Shown: positions 1 to 10,220, counted from the first letter of the stretch. The stretch: 64,000 nucleotides of DNA from a bacterium (GCA_016934675.1 JAFGSJ010000024.1:85334-149333), one strand, 5' to 3'. Made by a program: numbers and translations. Notes: generated by a model from the sequence alone, not told the origin.

Positions 1-2520
1 GGACTTGATCAGGTTGCGGACCTCTTCGAGCTCGGCCGGCACGCGTCGACAGAAATCTTCGAGCGAGACGAAGAGCCCCCGCCGCCTTTCCCGGACAATG
101 GTCTGCATGGTCGATTCATTGAGCTGACGCACCTGCATGAAGCCGACCCGAACCGAACCGTCGCAACCGGTGTATTCACGGTTACTCCGGTTTATATCAG
201 GCAGCAGGATTTTCAAGCCCATGCGCCGGGCCTCCTCGATATAAGCCGAAGTATGGTAAAAACCACCCTGATTGGACAGGACCGCGGCCATGAATTCGGC
301 CGGATAATGGACCTTCAGGTAACAGGATTGAAAGGAAACCTGGGCGAAGGAGGCCGAATGGGCCTTGCAGAAAGCATAACCGGCGAACGAGGCGATCTGC
401 CGCCAGATTTCAGCGGCCGTCTCCGCAGCAATACCCCGCTCCCGGGACCGCTCCAGGAAATCCAGTTCGAGCTTCTTCATGGCCTCACGCGAACGACCCT
501 TGCCGCTCATGGCCCGACGGAGCAGATCAGCCTCACCGAGAGACAAACCGGCGATGACATGGGCCACTTTGATCACATCCTCCTGGTAAATCATGACCCC
601 ATACGTCCGCCCCAGCAGCCTTTCCATATCCTGATGCAGATACTGGACCGGCTCACGACCGTTGGCCCGGTCGATATACTGCCGCATCATGCCGCTCTCG
701 GCCACACCAGGCCGGATGACCGATGAGGCCGCCGTCAACTCCTCGAAAGTCTCGACCCTGAGCTTGCGAAGCAAACCGCGCATACCCGGTGATTCGATGT
801 AGAAACAACCCATGGTCTGACCTGTCCTGATAGCGGCCACCGTCCGAGGATCATGCTGGACCAGAGCGGCTGATAAGTCAGGTCGAGTCCCGGTCGCCTG
901 CTGTACCGCCAGGCTCGTATTAGCAATGACCGACAGACCACGCTGACCCAACAGGTCAATCTTGAGCAGACCCAACTCCTCAATCGGATACATATCATAT
1001 TGCGTTACGACAAAACCATTGGCCGAACGCTGCAAGGGAACAATATCCGTCAAAGGAAAAGGACAGACTACTATCCCACCACAATGAATCGATAGATGGC
1101 GTGGAAAACCGTCCAGCCGGTCCGCTATTGTCAAAATCGAGGCCAAAGGCTCCCGATCCACCGGCAATCGCTTCAACTCGGGCAGCACCTTCTGATAATG
1201 GCTGATGCTGTGCGAACCAAAATGGGGCAGATACTCGGTAAAAGACTTGATCTCCGACTCGGGTACACCCATGGTCCGGGCAATCTCACGCACCGCCGCC
1301 CGAGCACGTAACGTGCTGTGCGTGCTGATCATGGCCACTTTATCCCGACCATAACGGCTGTACACATAATCAAGTACCTGTCCACGCCGCCGCCAGCAAA
1401 AATCAAGATCGATATCAGGACAACTCTGACGCTCAGGATTGAGAAAACGCTCGAAGAACAGGTCGAGCTCGATCGGATCGACATGGGTAATTTGGAGCAC
1501 ATACGACACGATACTGTTTGCGGCAGAACCCCGACCAACCGAGGGAACACCCTGCTCCCGGGCATATCGGGCAATGTCCCACACAATCAGAAAATACTCG
1601 GCAAAGCCAAGCCGGTCGATCACTTCGAGCTCACGCTTGAGTCGGTCGAGTACTTCGTGGGTCAATGGCTGATAACGCTCGACTGCCCCCCGAAAGCATA
1701 GTTTCCACAAATAGGAAAAGGCCGTCTCGCCCGAAGGCAACGGAAAATGAGGAAAAATCGACCGGCCCAGCTCGAACTCGACCTGACACTGCTCAGCTAT
1801 CCGGGCCGTGTTCGTGAAAACCGAGACCGGAAAACCCTTGAAAGCATGCGACATCTCGACCGGTCTCTTCAGCCAGGCCGATTCAGACGCAACCTCACCG
1901 GGCAAAAGCCCCGATACGGTCGTGTTATGACGTATGGCCGCCAATACCCGATGGAGCTGATAGTCCTCACGCTGCAAAAAATGAACATCGTTCCCGGCGA
2001 CCAAAGGTAAACCATGCTGCCTGATCAGCCGACCCAATGAACGGGCCCGGCCCGAATTCTGTCCGTCGCAGAAATCAGAAAGGTCGACATAGAGATTATC
2101 GGCTGAACGCACCGGCACCAACTGACTGAGGAGACCTTCACATGCACAGAGCACAAACAGATGCTGACCATAACCAACCAGACTCTGTCGTAAAACCGGA
2201 CCGAGTTGAAAGTCAGAACCTCCCAAGTGCCGGGCTGTAATCAAACGACATAACTCGGCATAGCCATCCCGATCACGGGCTAGAACAACCGCCCGCTCCG
2301 CCGGGTCCACCGCTGAAACAAGCTCACTCCCGAAAATCGGTTTGAAACCCGCCTCACGAGCCGCCCGATAAAAAGGGATCGCCCCATACAAAGCATTGGT
2401 ATCGGTCAGGGCCAGAGCCTCCATGCCATAACTCTGGGCCGCACGCACCAAAGCATCCGGCCAGACCGCGCCCTCAAGTAATGAATAACATGAGTGACAA
2501 TGCAAATGGACAAAACCCAT
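1..2520 (-). CDS. dnaE: DNA polymerase III alpha subunit family (DnaE / DnaE2-like), C-terminus truncated by left window edge
   Basis: Reverse-strand frame open from ATG at 2520 to base 1 (840 codons), absent from the ORF track because it has no stop in the window. N-term MGFVHLHCHSCYSLLEGAVWPDALVRAAQSYGMEALALTDTNALYGAI (PHP domain). Polymerase motifs VGRGSAANSIVSYVL, PDIDLDFCWRRR, GVMIYQEDVIKVAHVIAGLSLGEADLLRRAMSGKGRS, FAGYAFCKAHSASFAQVSFQSCYLKVHYPAEFMAAVLSNQGGFY. Confidence 0.93.
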   Translation of the reverse strand, partial: MGFVHLHCHSCYSLLEGAVWPDALVRAAQSYGMEALALTDTNALYGAIPFYRAAREAGFKPIFGSELVSAVDPAERAVVLARDRDGYAELCRLITARHLGGSDFQLGPVLRQSLVGYGQHLFVLCACEGLLSQLVPVRSADNLYVDLSDFCDGQNSGRARSLGRLIRQHGLPLVAGNDVHFLQREDYQLHRVLAAIRHNTTVSGLLPGEVASESAWLKRPVEMSHAFKGFPVSVFTNTARIAEQCQVEFELGRSIFPHFPLPSGETAFSYLWKLCFRGAVERYQPLTHEVLDRLKRELEVIDRLGFAEYFLIVWDIARYAREQGVPSVGRGSAANSIVSYVLQITHVDPIELDLFFERFLNPERQSCPDIDLDFCWRRRGQVLDYVYSRYGRDKVAMISTHSTLRARAAVREIARTMGVPESEIKSFTEYLPHFGSHSISHYQKVLPELKRLPVDREPLASILTIADRLDGFPRHLSIHCGGIVVCPFPLTDIVPLQRSANGFVVTQYDMYPIEELGLLKIDLLGQRGLSVIANTSLAVQQATGTRPDLSAALVQHDPRTVAAIRTGQTMGCFYIESPGMRGLLRKLRVETFEELTAASSVIRPGVAESGMMRQYIDRANGREPVQYLHQDMERLLGRTYGVMIYQEDVIKVAHVIAGLSLGEADLLRRAMSGKGRSREAMKKLELDFLERSRERGIAAETAAEIWRQIASFAGYAFCKAHSASFAQVSFQSCYLKVHYPAEFMAAVLSNQGGFYHTSAYIEEARRMGLKILLPDINRSNREYTGCDGSVRVGFMQVRQLNESTMQTIVRERRRGLFVSLEDFCRRVPAELEEVRNLIKS

Positions 2521-2710
2521 ATTCTGGTTGACCTCCTGATAGTCATTATAGGCGAAAATCAGGCGAAAGTCAAGCGATGCTCGTGTATGAGAGATCGCGA
2601 GGAGCTCGATTACTATTCTTCTTTCATGATTCGCAGCGATATGCTATGAAAGAGAAAGCGGTAAGGTGCTGATGTGCCGACCGGGTAATGGGTTATGAGT
2701 ATTAATCTAC

Positions 2711-4609
2711 ATGACAGATCAGGGCGGGGGTATGAGGCATCCATGGCATAATCTTCTGTGTTTTACTTTCTTTTTTGTGGTGCCTTTTTGTCTCTATTTA
2801 ATGACCATGGCCCCGGGCATCACGGAAGGGGACGCGGCTGAATTGATCGGAGTGGCCCATGGTCTCGGAGTGGCGCATCTTGGTTATCCATTGTTCGCTC
2901 TGTTGGGTAAAGCAGCGTGTCTCGGCATTCCGATCGGATCGCTTGCGTACAGGATCAATGTATTATGTGCTCTCCTGATCAGTCTGACCACCTTGATCAT
3001 CGGTTTTTTGTTATCAAAACAGATGGGCATACAGTTACCGAGCCTGTCGCTGGTCATGTTTCTGCCCATACTTGGTCAAATCTGGGAACAAGGGACTGCC
3101 AGTGAGGTCTATGCGCTGCAGATCTGTTTGACCTGTCTCTGGTTATACATTTTGATCATGGGGCCTGATCGTTGCGGTAGCTATCGGAGGCAGTTTCTGT
3201 TATTTTTTATATTTGCTTTGGCCCTGGCCAGCCACCATTACACTATTTTATTGGTCCTGGTCGCTTTGTTGTCCAGACTGGGCAGAACGGACTCGACCAG
3301 CTCTGAACACAGGCTTGACCGAGGAGCGGGGGCTGTCGTTATGGTAACAGGCTTTCTCATCGGTGCCTCCATATTCTTGTATATTCCAGTCAGGGCTGAT
3401 CAGGGGGGTTCCTGGAACTGGAATTATGCGAACAGCATGACCGGTATGCTCGAATTGCTGAGCGCTCATTCGTTTCAGGGGAAAGTCATGTATTCTTTGA
3501 CTGGTCCCGACCTTGGTCAGCGTTGTCTTGATTATCTGGTTCAAATATATGGGGATTGCGGTTTTCTTATGGTTTTTCTGGCGATGTTTGGCATAATCAG
3601 GGCTTGGCAATCCTTTCAGAAGGTCTTCTTCACTACAGTGGGTTTTTTTCTGGTTGATATACTGTATTGTCTTTTTCTCAATGAAGCACCACTTGAAGTG
3701 ACTCCGTTTGGCCTCATGTCGAGAGTGTGCATAATAATGCTTGTCGTTCTGGGTTTTGATTGGTTCTACGAACGGTTTCCTATGTTCAACAGCCGTCTGG
3801 CAAAGGTTTTGTTACTCAGTTTACTGGTGATCATTTGGAGTGTGTCTGTTTCACGCGGATTGGTTTCGCAGGATGTATCGGCGGACGGGGTTGCCGCCGA
3901 TTTCGTTAACAATGTAGCTACGACCTTACCTGAACCAGCCATTCTTATCTGCGAAAAGGACGAGATTTTTCCATTAATGTATGCTCAAACAGCAGAACAT
4001 CTATTTTCTGAAGTAGTCATTCTTCATTATCTCAATTTTCCAAGAGCCAATGAGTGGTATACCAGGTATCTGACCGATCGCTATCCTGAGTTTAACTATT
4101 TTCGAGAAGAAGCCGGTTTTCAGGTTGAGTCAGAAGAGAGCATCATCAAGATGGTCTGCGGAGTTGGCCTGCCCGTTTGGATGACTTTCAAGCTTGAAGG
4201 TTATGTTGATCGAGAATTCACGCAGGTCCAATCGGGGCTTCTGTTTCATCTGGATCGGACCGGGAACCGCCCTGTTTTCGATTTACAATCGTTGAACCGT
4301 TATCGTCTCGCGGGTCTCGAGCGAAGACAGACACCTTTGGGCGACAAATATATTGCACTCTATCACGAACTGGGAAAATACTATTTAGGGCAAGGTTTTC
4401 CCGAGTTGACCCGGGTAAGCTGGCTCAAGGCCCTTGAGATTGATCCCGAGCATTACCCCTTACTCAATAACTTAGGGTATCTGGCATTACAGAAGGGCCA
4501 ACCTTGTGAATCGCTGCACTTTTTCGAGAAGTGCCTGGAAGTGCAGCCAGACAAGTCTGGGATTCAGGATAGGGTGGCAGAACTTCGGAGAAAGTGCCTT
4601 GACAGATAA
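2711..4609 (+). CDS. DUF2723-family polytopic membrane protein (glycosyltransferase-like) with C-terminal TPR
   Basis: N-term TMAPGITEGDAAELIGVAHGLGVAHLGYPLFALLGK typical of DUF2723; many TM segments; C-term TPR-like NNLGYLALQKGQPCESLHFFEKCLEVQPD. Confidence 0.8.
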   Translation: MTDQGGGMRHPWHNLLCFTFFFVVPFCLYLMTMAPGITEGDAAELIGVAHGLGVAHLGYPLFALLGKAACLGIPIGSLAYRINVLCALLISLTTLIIGFLLSKQMGIQLPSLSLVMFLPILGQIWEQGTASEVYALQICLTCLWLYILIMGPDRCGSYRRQFLLFFIFALALASHHYTILLVLVALLSRLGRTDSTSSEHRLDRGAGAVVMVTGFLIGASIFLYIPVRADQGGSWNWNYANSMTGMLELLSAHSFQGKVMYSLTGPDLGQRCLDYLVQIYGDCGFLMVFLAMFGIIRAWQSFQKVFFTTVGFFLVDILYCLFLNEAPLEVTPFGLMSRVCIIMLVVLGFDWFYERFPMFNSRLAKVLLLSLLVIIWSVSVSRGLVSQDVSADGVAADFVNNVATTLPEPAILICEKDEIFPLMYAQTAEHLFSEVVILHYLNFPRANEWYTRYLTDRYPEFNYFREEAGFQVESEESIIKMVCGVGLPVWMTFKLEGYVDREFTQVQSGLLFHLDRTGNRPVFDLQSLNRYRLAGLERRQTPLGDKYIALYHELGKYYLGQGFPELTRVSWLKALEIDPEHYPLLNNLGYLALQKGQPCESLHFFEKCLEVQPDKSGIQDRVAELRRKCLDR

Positions 4610-4757
4610 GGATATTCCTAATATAGTCTGAAACGAGATCATTGCATAGCAACGGGACTGATTGAGCAGGGAAGTGGTTTCACTATTCTGATAAGGCACA
4701 ATCAGGGTATATGATTTGACCGGATCAAGGAGAGGGTAGTTAGGCCCGATTGAAATT

Positions 4758-5513
4758 ATGTCAGAATTAAAGAGACGCTGCATCAAAGGTACTATTGAAA
4801 CATATGGTCTGCCAAGTCTTTTATTGACGATTTTTTTCCATCGTTTCAGTGGACATTTGGAAATATTTCAGGGGGAGCAGAAAAAGGTACTGTATTTTGA
4901 AAGAGGCAATATTACCTTTGCCGCTTCGAACAATCCGGACGATCGTTTGGGTGATATTTTGCTTCAAGAGGGCAAGATTACTCAGCGGCAATATGATGAA
5001 TCAGTCGATGAACTCAAGAAGGGTAAAAAGAGACAAGGTCTGATTCTGGTCCAACGCGGTCATCTCTCGATGCACGAATTGATTCTCAGTATTCGTCATC
5101 AGATCAAGATCATTTTGAGCAGTATCATTCTCAACAAAGCCGGTCATTTCTATTTCTATTTCGAGGATGAACCCATCAAGGAAAATGTTACGCTTCGGGA
5201 AAACACGCTCATGCTTTTACGTCAATACCATGAGACAGAAACAGATATCGAGTGGCTGGTTCATGGTGTCCGAGCGGTCCAAACGGTTTTTTCTTACAAC
5301 AGTGTCCCAAGTGAGAGTGACAGGATCATGAGCCTTACTCCTTTGGAAATGAAGATACTCAAATATATATCTGAAAGTGATCGGAGTTTGGAGCAGCTCT
5401 GTGATTGGAGTGAGCTCGAGTTTCTTGATACGATCAAATCGGTCCACTTTCTGATCGAGGCTCATTTCATTATCATTAGGAACGAGATCTGGGACAATCC
5501 ACTCGAATGTTAG
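4758..5513 (+). CDS. DUF4388/PATAN-like domain protein
   Basis: FHRFSGHLEIFQGEQKKVLYFERGNITFAASNNPDDRLGDILLQEGKIT matches the DUF4388 pattern. Confidence 0.7.
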   Translation: MSELKRRCIKGTIETYGLPSLLLTIFFHRFSGHLEIFQGEQKKVLYFERGNITFAASNNPDDRLGDILLQEGKITQRQYDESVDELKKGKKRQGLILVQRGHLSMHELILSIRHQIKIILSSIILNKAGHFYFYFEDEPIKENVTLRENTLMLLRQYHETETDIEWLVHGVRAVQTVFSYNSVPSESDRIMSLTPLEMKILKYISESDRSLEQLCDWSELEFLDTIKSVHFLIEAHFIIIRNEIWDNPLEC

Positions 5514-5537
5514 TGCAATCAGGTCGGGTTCGATTGG

Positions 5538-6188
5538 ATGAGCATGAAACCAAGGGTACGACACAATAGTCTGGATGTATTTTATCAGGTTTTACGGAAG
5601 CGTGGCATCGGTCCGGGTGGTCATTGTGCGCAGGACGATGAGATCAGTCGGCAATTTGCCGGTCATTATGCAGTATTGGTCCTCGATTCGAGTGGTTTTA
5701 CCTGTTTGACTCAGGACCATGGCATCATTCATTTTTTGTCACTGATCGTGGATATGCGTGATCAGGTCGTCCCTATTTTCCAGGCCCATAAGGCCCTTGA
5801 ATTATGGTTCGAACCTGATAATATCTTCGGCGTTTTTCCTTTGGCTTCAGATGCTGTCAAAGCCGCGATCAAGGCCCAAAAGAGAATGGCCGAACTCAAT
5901 GATGAACGCATTCCTCCTAACAGACTGGAAGTGTGTATAGGCATCGGTTCCGGCCAATTGCTCTATATCCCACCCCGACATATTTTTGGACAGGAAATGA
6001 ATTTTGCGTGCAAGTTGGGGGAAGAGGTAGCCGGACCACGGGACATATTACTGACGACTGCGGCATATGATGAGATCAAGGACAATGTGACCGGTTTGCA
6101 GACAGAAAGCTGTTCAATCAACATCAGCAACATCCGGATCGACTATCATTTCATAAAGCCATCAGCGTCACTGCGCTGGCTGGCTTGA
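5538..6188 (+). CDS. Class III nucleotidyl cyclase homology domain protein (divergent)
   Basis: VLVLDSSGFTCLT...LWFEPDNIFGVFP...VCIGIGSGQLLYIP..IFGQEMNFACKLGEEVAGPRDILLT aligns by eye to the cyclase fold. Confidence 0.6.
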   Translation: MSMKPRVRHNSLDVFYQVLRKRGIGPGGHCAQDDEISRQFAGHYAVLVLDSSGFTCLTQDHGIIHFLSLIVDMRDQVVPIFQAHKALELWFEPDNIFGVFPLASDAVKAAIKAQKRMAELNDERIPPNRLEVCIGIGSGQLLYIPPRHIFGQEMNFACKLGEEVAGPRDILLTTAAYDEIKDNVTGLQTESCSINISNIRIDYHFIKPSASLRWLA

Positions 6189-6320
6189 ATCTGGCTGCAG
6201 GTAACACAATGTTCATGTGCTTTTATAGAGCCAGTCTGCGCTCAGATCGAAGCGGATGGAGTGTCTCCTGTGTATTCGATCGGGTTCTTTACTAAAAATT
6301 GTGTTCTTATCTGTTTTTGT

Positions 6321-6349
6321 TTGAATTGAGGGTCAGAATATGCTATATT
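6321..6349 (+). promoter_or_regulatory. Sigma70-type promoter, TTGAAT-N17-TATATT
   Basis: TTGAAT 6321-6326, 17-nt spacer, TATATT 6344-6349; lies inside the N-terminal extension of the 6299 ORF, upstream of ATG 6413. Confidence 0.5.
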
Positions 6350-6412
6350 CCCTCAATATATTCAATACAATATATTCATAAGGGCACAACCTGGTCTGGA
6401 AAGTGCGGCTCC

Positions 6413-8587
6413 ATGGCGGTAAAATTCGGTAAATACATTCTGCTCAGTAAGATTGCGACCGGTGGGATGGCCGAGGTCTTTCGCGCGAAGCACATAGGTG
6501 TGGGTGGGTTTGAAAAGATCGTCGCCATCAAACGGATTCTCCCTCATTTCTCGAATAATAATGAATTCATCACCATGTTTAATGAAGAAGCCAAGGTATC
6601 GGCTCAACTCAGTCATCAGAACATAGTCCAGATTTATGAATTCGGCATGGCCGAGAAATCCTATTATATTGCCATGGAGTACGTGGATGGTGTCAATTTG
6701 AACGATTTGTTGATCCGCTATGCCGAGAAGGATTCTGCTCTTCCGACCAATATTTCGTTAGCCATAATCCGGGAAGCGTGTAAAGGGTTGGATTATGCTC
6801 ATCGGAAAAAGGGTTTTGATAATAAGCCGCTTAATATTGTGCATCGTGATATTTCACCGAAGAACATCATGATATCTTTTGATGGAGCGGTCAAGGTCAT
6901 GGATTTTGGGATTGCCAAGGCGGCGAGTCGTGATTATGAGACGCGGACTGGCGTTATCAAGGGCAAGATATCCTATCTTTCGCCGGAACAGGTGCAGGGT
7001 GCCCGTCTTGATAAACGTTCGGACATCTTTTCCCTGGGTATTGTTTTTTATGAGATGTTAACGGGGACCAAATGTTTTAAGGGTGAGAGCGATTTTTCCG
7101 TGCTTTTCAAGATCAAGAATTCCGATTTTGAGCCGATCACCACAGTCAATCCGACGGTAGACCCTGATATAGCACCCCTGGTCTTAAAAGCATTAGCCCC
7201 GAATAGGGAGGACCGTTTTCAGACTTGCGATGAATTGGCCAAAGAGATTGACAGATTTCTGTCATCACATAATATTAATCCGGCTGAGACAGATATTTCA
7301 GCCTTATTACAGGAGTTGGAACAGGAATTTCGCCAGGCCTCGGGGGAATTAATCGAGTATTTTCCCGAGGAAGGAGAAATAAGCAAGGGCGAAGTATTTC
7401 AACTCGGTGAGAATGGTCAGATTCCTGCGGAAATCGAGACCCGGATAGCCGAGGAGAATCTGGGCATTGATACTTCACGCATGAGAATGAGTGAAGCTGC
7501 GCCGATTGATGAGGGTACGCAGTTAGTCTCGATGCAACCGATCAGTGTCGACCTTCCCGCACGACGATCGCCCTTACCTTTTATTTTGGGCGGGACCGGA
7601 TTAGTCGTGCTTGTCCTGATCGGCCTCTTTCTGACCGGTATTATCCCGGTCGGTCAGCAGAACCCGAAATATCAACTTGATCAGAGTCTATCGGGGGCAT
7701 CTTCTTCGGGTACTTCAGTCGCGACAATGTCCTTTTCAGTTGAGATCAGGAGCGAGCCATCAGGAGCGTCCGTTTTCATCAACGACACCGAGAGCAAGGA
7801 AGTGACCCCGATGACCATACAGGGAAAGAGTCAGATTGGCGACACATTTGAGATCAAAATCGTCAAAGAATGTTATGAGCCCAAGAGTGAAAAGATCGTT
7901 ATTGCCAAGGGGAAAATCCCGAAAAAAGTCAATCTGGTGCTTGACCGCTTGATTCATGACGTGAAGATTGAATCTATCCCGAGTGGGGCATTGCTCTCTC
8001 TGGATACTAAGGAAATGGGCACAACGCCTTTGATATTGAAGCAGATGGACGGCTGTGCAGCTCATACCCTGAAATTGACCATGAACGATTATGAAACCGT
8101 CACGCGGACCGAGTATATGTTCAAACAGACTCAAGAAGTAATTACATTGAAAAAAATGGCCATTCCGGGTTATGCTCTTATTAGCAGTACGTATCCGGTT
8201 GCTATTTTTTCGGGTTCAAAGAAACTCGGTGATACGGGTTCCGATGGTTTGAAGTTGACTCTACAAGAAGGAAAACATTCGCTGGTGGCTTTGAGTGAAA
8301 AATATTGTATTCGCCATTCATTCTCAGTCACGATCGAAGCGCGGAAATCGAGTCCGGTCAATCTTTCATTTGGGAAGCTCGGTTATGTTCGGATCAATTC
8401 GGTCCCCTATAGTGAAGTTTCAGTGAACGACTTCAATCTTGGTACGACACCACTTTCCGAGGTCCAACTACCAGAAGGTTATTATGATGTTGTCTGGAAT
8501 TTCGTCACACTCAATAAAAAGAAGACGGAACATTTGAGAATACGCAGTAACATTCGCCAGGAATGGAAAGGTTCCATTGCATTTTAA
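6413..8587 (+). CDS. Hanks-type serine/threonine protein kinase with TM segment and PEGA-like repeats
   Basis: GKYILLSKIATGGMAEVFRA, VAIKRI, IVHRDISPKNIMIS, VMDFGIAKAA, ISYLSPEQV; TM FILGGTGLVVLVLIGLFLTGII; about four PEGA-like repeats. ORF track starts at 6299; start at 6413 preferred. Confidence 0.92.
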   Translation: MAVKFGKYILLSKIATGGMAEVFRAKHIGVGGFEKIVAIKRILPHFSNNNEFITMFNEEAKVSAQLSHQNIVQIYEFGMAEKSYYIAMEYVDGVNLNDLLIRYAEKDSALPTNISLAIIREACKGLDYAHRKKGFDNKPLNIVHRDISPKNIMISFDGAVKVMDFGIAKAASRDYETRTGVIKGKISYLSPEQVQGARLDKRSDIFSLGIVFYEMLTGTKCFKGESDFSVLFKIKNSDFEPITTVNPTVDPDIAPLVLKALAPNREDRFQTCDELAKEIDRFLSSHNINPAETDISALLQELEQEFRQASGELIEYFPEEGEISKGEVFQLGENGQIPAEIETRIAEENLGIDTSRMRMSEAAPIDEGTQLVSMQPISVDLPARRSPLPFILGGTGLVVLVLIGLFLTGIIPVGQQNPKYQLDQSLSGASSSGTSVATMSFSVEIRSEPSGASVFINDTESKEVTPMTIQGKSQIGDTFEIKIVKECYEPKSEKIVIAKGKIPKKVNLVLDRLIHDVKIESIPSGALLSLDTKEMGTTPLILKQMDGCAAHTLKLTMNDYETVTRTEYMFKQTQEVITLKKMAIPGYALISSTYPVAIFSGSKKLGDTGSDGLKLTLQEGKHSLVALSEKYCIRHSFSVTIEARKSSPVNLSFGKLGYVRINSVPYSEVSVNDFNLGTTPLSEVQLPEGYYDVVWNFVTLNKKKTEHLRIRSNIRQEWKGSIAF

Positions 8588-8681
8588 GCAAATGTCAGGG
8601 GCATTGCTAGACAATACAGCAGCGTGGAGCTGGGTAATGAGTAAGTTCAGCAAGCGTTGTTTCGATCAGGAGGTTCGCATA

Positions 8682-10181
8682 ATGAAGCGGGGGCGAAAGA
8701 ATTTCATCGTGATTGTTCTGTGCATGTTCATGGTGCCGGCATCCATATGTTATGGGCAAACGACCGATGTGGCCGAAGGATTGTATCGGAATGCACTGAG
8801 TTTACTCAATCAAGGTTTGGCTGATAAAGCACTCGATGACTTTAAACGGATTGTCAACAATTATCCTACCAGCGAGTTCGCTGATGATGCCTATTATCTC
8901 ATCGGCAAATTTCACTATGATAATCAGGATTATACGAATAGTCTCGACGCTCTCAATATGGTTATCAATTCATATGGTAGCCTTGATCGTGCTCCAGCCG
9001 CCTATTATCTCAAGGCCATGATTTTTATGGACACCAGATATGAAAAAGCCGATTATCAGGACGCATATGCCAATTTCTCACGCATTTATTCTATTTATTC
9101 CGAGAGTGAGTGGGGGGACCGAGGTTATTATGGGGCGGGAATGGCCAATTACAAACTCAAGGAATATGCCAAGGCCCGGGACCTTTTTCGACACGTGGCT
9201 GATGAGTATCCGGATAGTGAAGTTGCCGCCGAATCTCAATATTATCAAGGCATTTGTTATGCCATGGAGCACCAGACCGTCTGGGCGCTTCAGGCCCTCC
9301 AAAAAGTGCAGGACAATTATTCGGAGTCGCCATTCGCCCAAAAAGCCAAGGGCATGAATTCTCTCCTTTTCAAGATATATTTTTTACCGGAACATGGCCA
9401 AACACATCAATACAAAATGAACAATCAATTTCAATTGCAAAATTTCAAATTCGACGATGCCAGGTCTCTTGCCATTGACTCGAACGGGAACATTGCGATC
9501 GCAAACCAAGGTGAATCTGCTATCTATTTATTTGATGATCGTGGAGAATTACTAACCAGAGACGCTTACAGTTACAAACCATGCTCGGTTTTCTTTGATT
9601 CACCAGGTCAACTCGCGATCGGATTCAGAGACAGGGTGCTGATGCGATCGCAGTACGTCCGAGCATATATTAAGAAGAAAAAAGATGTACAGCTGGATAA
9701 CATTACTGATATCATGACCGATAGTCGTCGCCGGCTCTATTTCCTTGATAAGAGCAACGATGGTATAATGAGCCTCATCTTCAGGGAAGGCATGGACCAG
9801 TATGACGTCAAGGATACCTGGCCATCAGCCACAGTCAAATCGGTCGAAGACCTGGACATTGATCCGCAGGAATGCATATATTTCATCAATAATTCGAATA
9901 AAAGCATTGATAAATATAGTCTGGACAGAAACAAACTAGCCAGTATCCCTCGCGAGACTGACCAATATAAAATCCGTTCCATGGATAGACTGGCTATTGA
10001 TTTACTCGGCAATGTCTATGTGCTTGATAAAAAGACACCTGCCATTTTTATTTTTGCATCAGATCAGCATTTTATCCAGCAGGTTGCACTCGATACTAAA
10101 TATGAAGATATAGCCGTTAACTACCGCGGAGAAATTTTACTCATTAATTCAAAAGACAACAGAATCGATTTATTATATTAA
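8682..10181 (+). CDS. Secreted TPR (YbgF-like) protein with NHL/beta-propeller-like C-terminus
   Basis: AGGAGG upstream of ATG 8682; signal peptide IVIVLCMFMVPASICYGQ; TPRs (NNYPTSEFADDAYYLIGKFHYDNQDY...); C-term repeats such as ARSLAIDSNGNIAIANQGESAIYLFD. Confidence 0.75.
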   Translation: MKRGRKNFIVIVLCMFMVPASICYGQTTDVAEGLYRNALSLLNQGLADKALDDFKRIVNNYPTSEFADDAYYLIGKFHYDNQDYTNSLDALNMVINSYGSLDRAPAAYYLKAMIFMDTRYEKADYQDAYANFSRIYSIYSESEWGDRGYYGAGMANYKLKEYAKARDLFRHVADEYPDSEVAAESQYYQGICYAMEHQTVWALQALQKVQDNYSESPFAQKAKGMNSLLFKIYFLPEHGQTHQYKMNNQFQLQNFKFDDARSLAIDSNGNIAIANQGESAIYLFDDRGELLTRDAYSYKPCSVFFDSPGQLAIGFRDRVLMRSQYVRAYIKKKKDVQLDNITDIMTDSRRRLYFLDKSNDGIMSLIFREGMDQYDVKDTWPSATVKSVEDLDIDPQECIYFINNSNKSIDKYSLDRNKLASIPRETDQYKIRSMDRLAIDLLGNVYVLDKKTPAIFIFASDQHFIQQVALDTKYEDIAVNYRGEILLINSKDNRIDLLY

Positions 10182-10220
10182 AAACTGATCTTGAGCAATG
10201 TGCGCTATCTGATCAGTTTT
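10181..10220 (+). terminator. Hairpin with perfect 10-bp arms (AAAACTGATC / GATCAGTTTT), 20-nt loop; possible terminator or processing site
   Basis: Arms 10181-10190 and 10211-10220, immediately after the stop codon at 10179-10181; short T run only. Confidence 0.45.

Noticed and set aside
253-2010. Several plus-strand ORFs of 71-157 aa and minus ORFs in other frames
   Set aside because: All overlap the continuous dnaE reading frame; spurious frames in GC-richer DNA.
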